Source of the DNA: Paenibacillus alginolyticus DSM 5050 = NBRC 15375
GTDB taxonomy: Bacteria > Bacillota > Bacilli > Paenibacillales > NBRC-103111
Assembly (NCBI RefSeq): GCF_000422905.1
Contig: NZ_AUGY01000030.1
Span: 1 to 64,000 of the forward strand
Direction: 5' to 3'
DNA length: 64,000 bases
Shown here: one piece after another, positions 60,190 through 64,000 of the stretch
How the letters are laid out: each line of letters begins with the position of its first letter
How positions within the stretch are numbered: position 1 is the stretch's first letter
Position numbers and translations under genes: made by a program
The notes under the pieces: model-generated
The model's input: only the letters and a program-made list of their open reading frames with translations
Databases searched by the model: none
Told to the model about the DNA's origin: nothing

Positions 60190-62469
60190 TCACTCCCCTT
60201 TCCTAAACTGCCCCGGTGTAATGCCCTCATAGCGTTTAAACACCCTAATGAAAGTATTACTGTTCGAAAAGCCGACCTTTTGCGTAATATCCGTAATCGT
60301 ATCATCGGTCTCCGTCATCAACCGCTTGGCCAGCTGGACTCGCTGTTTATTGACGTAATCAATAAATGTTTCCCCAGACTGCTCCTTGATGAACCGCGAT
60401 AAATACGGCGCATTCACTTCAAACTTCAGAGACAACGAGGTCAGGCTCAAATCCATATCCTCCAAATGCTCATCAATATAACTCAACACTTGATCCTTCA
60501 GATTCGTATTGTGACTTTTCTTCTTGGAATCGACGTAGTCACAAACGGTTTTCAAAAACTTATAAATCTCATCTTCGATTTCCACAAAGGACTCACACTG
60601 GGTCAATTGCTTAATGAGCGCATGCTTTTCAACCGCCAGTTCATTAGGACCCTGATCCAAATGCTCAATGGCCTTCAAGATCGTGCCAATCAGTTCAAAC
60701 ATGAGAAGCTTGCCGAGCTGCAGCGACAACGTGCCGTCCGACACATTCGTTACGATCAGTTCACTGACGGCCTCCATGGCTTCCTCGTACTGCCCAGTTC
60801 GAATATGATTGATCAGCTGCCGCTCCATATCCAGCGGATAATAAAGCTCATTTTTCGGTCGTTTGATCCTATCAAAAGGGATGATTTGGCTTGGGCCAAT
60901 GACAAATTTATATTCAAGCGCCTCCAGCGCCTCGTCGAATCCAAGGGGGATTCCGGTCAAAAGTGGATGGATGTCACTGATTCCTATCGTCAGTTGAATA
61001 TAAAATTTCCCCTGAATAATCGTCTGCGCCTCTTGCGCAATCTCAATCAAATCCTGTTTCGTCCGAACTTCATCGTCATTCTGAATATTAACCAGAAAAG
61101 CAATCATACCGTCCACTTCGGTCGTGAACACCGTATGTTTTCTGCGAATCAGCTCTTCCGTAATGTTCGTCACAATATAATAAACATACTGCAATTTGGA
61201 CTCCGCATCGCGCGATCCGCTGTCAGCAAACAAAGCCTCATAGTCGCCGATATGAAACAGTAAGACGGCAAAACGGTTCGTCTCGAACCGGAGGTCAAAC
61301 GATTCCATTGATTGCGCGAGTGCCGAACCGCTCTCGACTCTGCCTTTGAGCAGTCGTGCCAGAAAATGGCTGCGCAGCACGTCTTGCTGCTTCTGGATGG
61401 TTCGGTTTGCCGTAACCTGCAAAGCTTCATTTTCCGACATGAAGGACTGAAGCAGTGAGAATTCATTCCCAATCCCTTCGATATTGGACTTCACCTTCGG
61501 AGAAACCAAATCCACCATGCGGCGGATCGGCATATAATGTCTTCGCGTCAGCCAGATAGACATCGGACCACCAACAAAAATACACAGAAATAAGCCCGCA
61601 TAAATCCAGCTGCGCAATTGACTTACTTTCGCTGAATATATTTTCGTAGGAACGATGGAGACATACTTCCATTCATTTTCAACCGAAGAAACGTAAGAAA
61701 CCGTTACCTCTTCCTTGCCCCATTTTTGACTAAATGAGCCTTCTGCTGATTGGATCTGCTCGAAATCAATATCGGATACATGATCCGAATCGCCTGCTGT
61801 CATCAGCAGCTTATTGGTGGAATCGAGTATTAACACACTGCCTGCTTGGGCAATCTGGATATTTGAGATAGCTGCTTTCAACCGCTCTGCATTCAACATA
61901 ACAACAAGAGTTGCCGGCGCTTCACTCGCATTCTGAATCGGCAGTGACTGCATGTACACCAAGTCATCGTCAGCAAATTGAAGGAAATTTCCATAGTAGA
62001 TTTTCTCCATACTGTCGCTCCACTGCTTCATGGTGATGCCTTTATTTCCTCCGTGGAGCAATTGGAAAAGGAGCTCATCTTGATTCATTGTCGATGTCGT
62101 AACCCCGAAATGCCCTTTTTTCAAATATACATATAAATCGTGAATATCCCCATTCGATGCGGCATACGAACGAAGTGAAGTGATCAGATCCAGTGTATCG
62201 ATCTTGACTTGCGGATTGTCGAAATCAGTTTGATTAACATACTTAATGACCTTAGGATCCAGGGAAAGCTGGAGGCCCATCCGCTTAATATCTTTGAACT
62301 GATTGTCCAGCGATTGCTTCACCTGGTTAAGCAGCGCTTTGTTCGATCGAATGACCTCAGAGTTCAATAAATGCTGCGACTGAAAAAGGACCAACATCGT
62401 GATGACGATGGGAATACATAGAATGGTTAAGTTCGAGTAAAGCCAAAATAAAAATACGCTCCGCTTCAC
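60190..62469 (-). CDS. YesS-like membrane AraC regulator
   Basis: 759 residues from a GTG at 62469 with GGGAGGA upstream. TM1 at about 10-30 (LTILCIPIVITMLVLF), an extracellular sensor of about 250 residues, TM2 at about 287-307 (WIYAGLFLCIFVGGPMSIWL), a cytoplasmic middle region, and a C-terminal AraC double HTH (LSLTSLSLKFEVNAPYLSRF; DTITDITQKVGFSNSNTFIR, ending YEGITPGQFRKG). It joins sensing and DNA binding in one membrane protein. It probably controls the sugar importer whose permease genes lie immediately upstream. Confidence 0.9.
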   Translation of the reverse strand: MKRSVFLFWLYSNLTILCIPIVITMLVLFQSQHLLNSEVIRSNKALLNQVKQSLDNQFKDIKRMGLQLSLDPKVIKYVNQTDFDNPQVKIDTLDLITSLRSYAASNGDIHDLYVYLKKGHFGVTTSTMNQDELLFQLLHGGNKGITMKQWSDSMEKIYYGNFLQFADDDLVYMQSLPIQNASEAPATLVVMLNAERLKAAISNIQIAQAGSVLILDSTNKLLMTAGDSDHVSDIDFEQIQSAEGSFSQKWGKEEVTVSYVSSVENEWKYVSIVPTKIYSAKVSQLRSWIYAGLFLCIFVGGPMSIWLTRRHYMPIRRMVDLVSPKVKSNIEGIGNEFSLLQSFMSENEALQVTANRTIQKQQDVLRSHFLARLLKGRVESGSALAQSMESFDLRFETNRFAVLLFHIGDYEALFADSGSRDAESKLQYVYYIVTNITEELIRRKHTVFTTEVDGMIAFLVNIQNDDEVRTKQDLIEIAQEAQTIIQGKFYIQLTIGISDIHPLLTGIPLGFDEALEALEYKFVIGPSQIIPFDRIKRPKNELYYPLDMERQLINHIRTGQYEEAMEAVSELIVTNVSDGTLSLQLGKLLMFELIGTILKAIEHLDQGPNELAVEKHALIKQLTQCESFVEIEDEIYKFLKTVCDYVDSKKKSHNTNLKDQVLSYIDEHLEDMDLSLTSLSLKFEVNAPYLSRFIKEQSGETFIDYVNKQRVQLAKRLMTETDDTITDITQKVGFSNSNTFIRVFKRYEGITPGQFRKGE

Positions 62470-62641
62470 AAAGAAGTCCTCCCTTACTCATGCTGTATGC
62501 AGTATTATCCCATCTTCAACAGCGCAAGTACAATCTACGATTTTTGTATCATCATCATTTTTAGTGATTCCCTCACAGAAAGTGGAAAAAACCAAATATC
62601 CCGCCCCCTTTTGAAGATCCAAAAGAGAACAGGTTTGGTCG
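62470..62641. other. Intergenic region between importer and regulator genes
   Basis: No gene seen. A weak CTTTTG..CAAAAG hairpin at about 62598-62622 is the only structure noted. Confidence 0.4.
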
Positions 62642-63520
62642 TTATTCTTTGAGTGCGCCAACCATGACGCCTTTCACAAAATATTTCTGTAAAAAAGGAT
62701 AGGCAATCAGAATCGGCAAGGTAGCAACCATGATCGTTGCGTATTTAATACTTTCCCCAATCGCTTGCGTGTCGTTTGCATTTCCCGTTCCAGTGGTCAT
62801 CGAATCCGTGCTGTTTTGCACCAGAATTTCTCGAAGAATCAGCTGCAGCGGGAACTTCTCCCGATCGTGAAGGAACAGCATCGCATTAAACCAGGAATTC
62901 CAATGGGCTACGCCATAGTAAAGCACCATTACGGCAATAACAGGCATGGACAGCGGCACCACAATCTGGAACAAAATGCGCCATTCGCCTGCGCCATCAA
63001 TCTTAGCGGATTCCATCAAGCCCTCAGGGATCGCTTCGAACGAAGTTCGCATAATAATCAAGTTCCACGTGCTGATCGCCACGGGTAAGATGAGTGCAAG
63101 GTAGCTATTTCCCATGTGCAGATAGTTGTTGATTAACAAATAGGTCGGAATCAATCCGCCGCTGAAATACATCGTAAACACGATACAGATCATCAGGAAC
63201 TTCCGCATCACGAACTTTCTGGACAGCGCGTAGGCCCCAAGCGTAGTAAAAAACAGATTAACCGCCGTACCCAAAATCAAGATGAGCAGCGTATTCCCAT
63301 ATCCGGTCAAAATGTTGGGATTCGCAATTACTTTCTGAAAAGCACCGAGATTAAACCCCAGCGGTTTCAACAACAAGCCCGAATGCTGGATTAGCAAATT
63401 GGAATCACTGATGGAAGCCATGAACACATAGTAGAACGGGTACAACGTACAGACGATAAGCAATATCATAAGAATCGCATTACCGATATCGAATAGACGC
63501 TCAGTTGCGCTTAATTTCAT
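62642..63520 (-). CDS. Carbohydrate ABC permease, LplC/YtcP type
   Basis: 292 residues from the ATG at 63520 (AGGAGG 7 nt upstream). Six helices, EAA loop LMESAKIDGAGEWRILFQIV, N-terminal ATERLFDIGNAILMILLIVC, C-terminal FVKGVMVGALKE. The length and terminal pattern match the LplC group that pairs with LplB-type permeases for polysaccharide-derived sugars. Located 54 bp after the LplB-type gene. Confidence 0.92.
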   Translation of the reverse strand: MKLSATERLFDIGNAILMILLIVCTLYPFYYVFMASISDSNLLIQHSGLLLKPLGFNLGAFQKVIANPNILTGYGNTLLILILGTAVNLFFTTLGAYALSRKFVMRKFLMICIVFTMYFSGGLIPTYLLINNYLHMGNSYLALILPVAISTWNLIIMRTSFEAIPEGLMESAKIDGAGEWRILFQIVVPLSMPVIAVMVLYYGVAHWNSWFNAMLFLHDREKFPLQLILREILVQNSTDSMTTGTGNANDTQAIGESIKYATIMVATLPILIAYPFLQKYFVKGVMVGALKE

Positions 63521-63574
63521 CGTTAGTTCCTCCTGAGAGCTTTTCATAAGAAAAGCTGACATCGTAAGCGTAGG

Positions 63575-64000
63575 CTACCACAACCGGCTGCCGGAGAATC
63601 GGCGGGATATGCTGTTAGCGCTAATAAGTAAAATGAAGTTGAACATGGATTGAAATAGCCCAACAGCCGTTGTATAGCTATAATCATTCCCTTGTGCCAG
63701 CCCTTCACGATAAACAAAGGACGAAATCACATCCGCCGTTTCATACGTATTTGGATTATAGAGCAGAACGACTTTCTCGAAGCCGACCTCCATCAATCCG
63801 CCAATTCGAAGAATGAGCAAAATCATAATCGTTGGAATGAGTCCCGGAAGCGTTACACTCCAGATTTGACGAAATCTCCCTGCCCCATCAACGCGAACAG
63901 CTTCGTACAACTCCGGATTAATCCCGCTAAGCGCGGCCAAATAAATGATGGATGACCAACCAAGTTCTTGCCAAACAGACGTGCTGACGAAAATGGTACG
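63575..64000 (-). CDS. Carbohydrate ABC permease, LplB type (C-terminal part, cut by window edge)
   Basis: The frame is open to the window edge (about 141 codons visible). It includes IIYLAALSGINPELYEAVRVDGAG-type EAA loop (ELYEAVRVDGAGRFRQIWSV), ISSFVYREGLAQGNDYSYTT and the end SANSISRRFSGSRLW, as in LplB/YteP. Partner of the LplC-type permease. Confidence 0.9.
   Translation of the reverse strand, partial: RTIFVSTSVWQELGWSSIIYLAALSGINPELYEAVRVDGAGRFRQIWSVTLPGLIPTIMILLILRIGGLMEVGFEKVVLLYNPNTYETADVISSFVYREGLAQGNDYSYTTAVGLFQSMFNFILLISANSISRRFSGSRLW

Noticed and set aside
62598-62622. Hairpin as terminator of the right-edge importer operon
   Set aside because: Six-bp stem without a T tract; too weak.

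Overview
The window looks like chromosomal DNA of a soil Firmicute of the Paenibacillus type. This is inferred from gene families and style, not from any database match. It is rich in sugar ABC importers and carries YesM/YesN-type two-component pairs whose response regulators end in AraC domains. It also has a YesS-like membrane AraC regulator, an LplB/LplC-type permease pair, a bacterial nitric oxide synthase oxygenase, strong AGGAGG ribosome-binding sites and frequent TTG/GTG starts. No rRNA, tRNA or CRISPR array was seen.

Layout. 1-1.1 kb: edge of an IS4-like transposase and an internally deleted diguanylate cyclase remnant. 1.1-7.8 kb: sugar ABC importer (binding protein and two permeases) with its histidine kinase and AraC-type response regulator. 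7.9-10.3 kb: D-amino-acid operon (YheO/DauR-like regulator, D-threonine aldolase/D-serine dehydratase-like enzyme, RidA). 10.3-10.8 kb: repeats. 10.8-12.5 kb: chemoreceptor. 12.65-21.0 kb: galactose-type mglBAC importer with a binding-protein/kinase/regulator sensor set. 21.3-24.6 kb: RarD, NO synthase, a small unknown protein and a pirin. 25.0-32.1 kb: arabinan/arabinose operon (two GH43 enzymes and an ABC importer) diverging from a GntR/LacI-type AraR-like repressor, with a perfect cre site in between. 32.4-34.8 kb: ABC-F ATPase behind a 47-codon leader ORF and a terminator. 34.9-40.9 kb: glutamine cluster (GlnL, GlnK, a TauE-like exporter, GlnP, GlnM, GlnH, GlnQ) with a perfect GlnR/TnrA box. 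41.1-42.5 kb: GntR regulator fused to a binding-protein domain. 42.8-53.3 kb: redox catabolic region with two BchC-like dehydrogenases, two Gfo/Idh oxidoreductases, a 2-hydroxyacid dehydrogenase, AraC and XylR-type regulators, a Nudix-DUF4406 fusion and two decayed genes. 53.4-58.8 kb: CapA-like protein, nucleotide pyrophosphatase-like hydrolase, GH35 beta-galactosidase and its AraC regulator. 59.1-64 kb: copper-amine-oxidase-like stalk protein, YesS-like regulator and the start of a further sugar importer.

How it fits together. Most genes sense, import and break down plant polysaccharide sugars. Each importer sits beside its own regulator, and in the four importers where the binding-protein gene precedes other transporter genes an RNA hairpin follows it. 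Nitrogen and amino-acid modules (gln cluster, D-amino-acid operon) are interleaved.

The less expected content is non-coding. A 20-bp module occurs four times, two in each orientation, in each of three convergent intergenic regions. There are also an exact-register 10-bp tandem array, a 65-bp near-perfect palindrome, a duplicated 101-bp hairpin cluster, a shared in-frame ACAAGT hexanucleotide repeat in two unrelated genes, and a possible attenuator before the ABC-F gene. Three genes are disabled by internal deletions.
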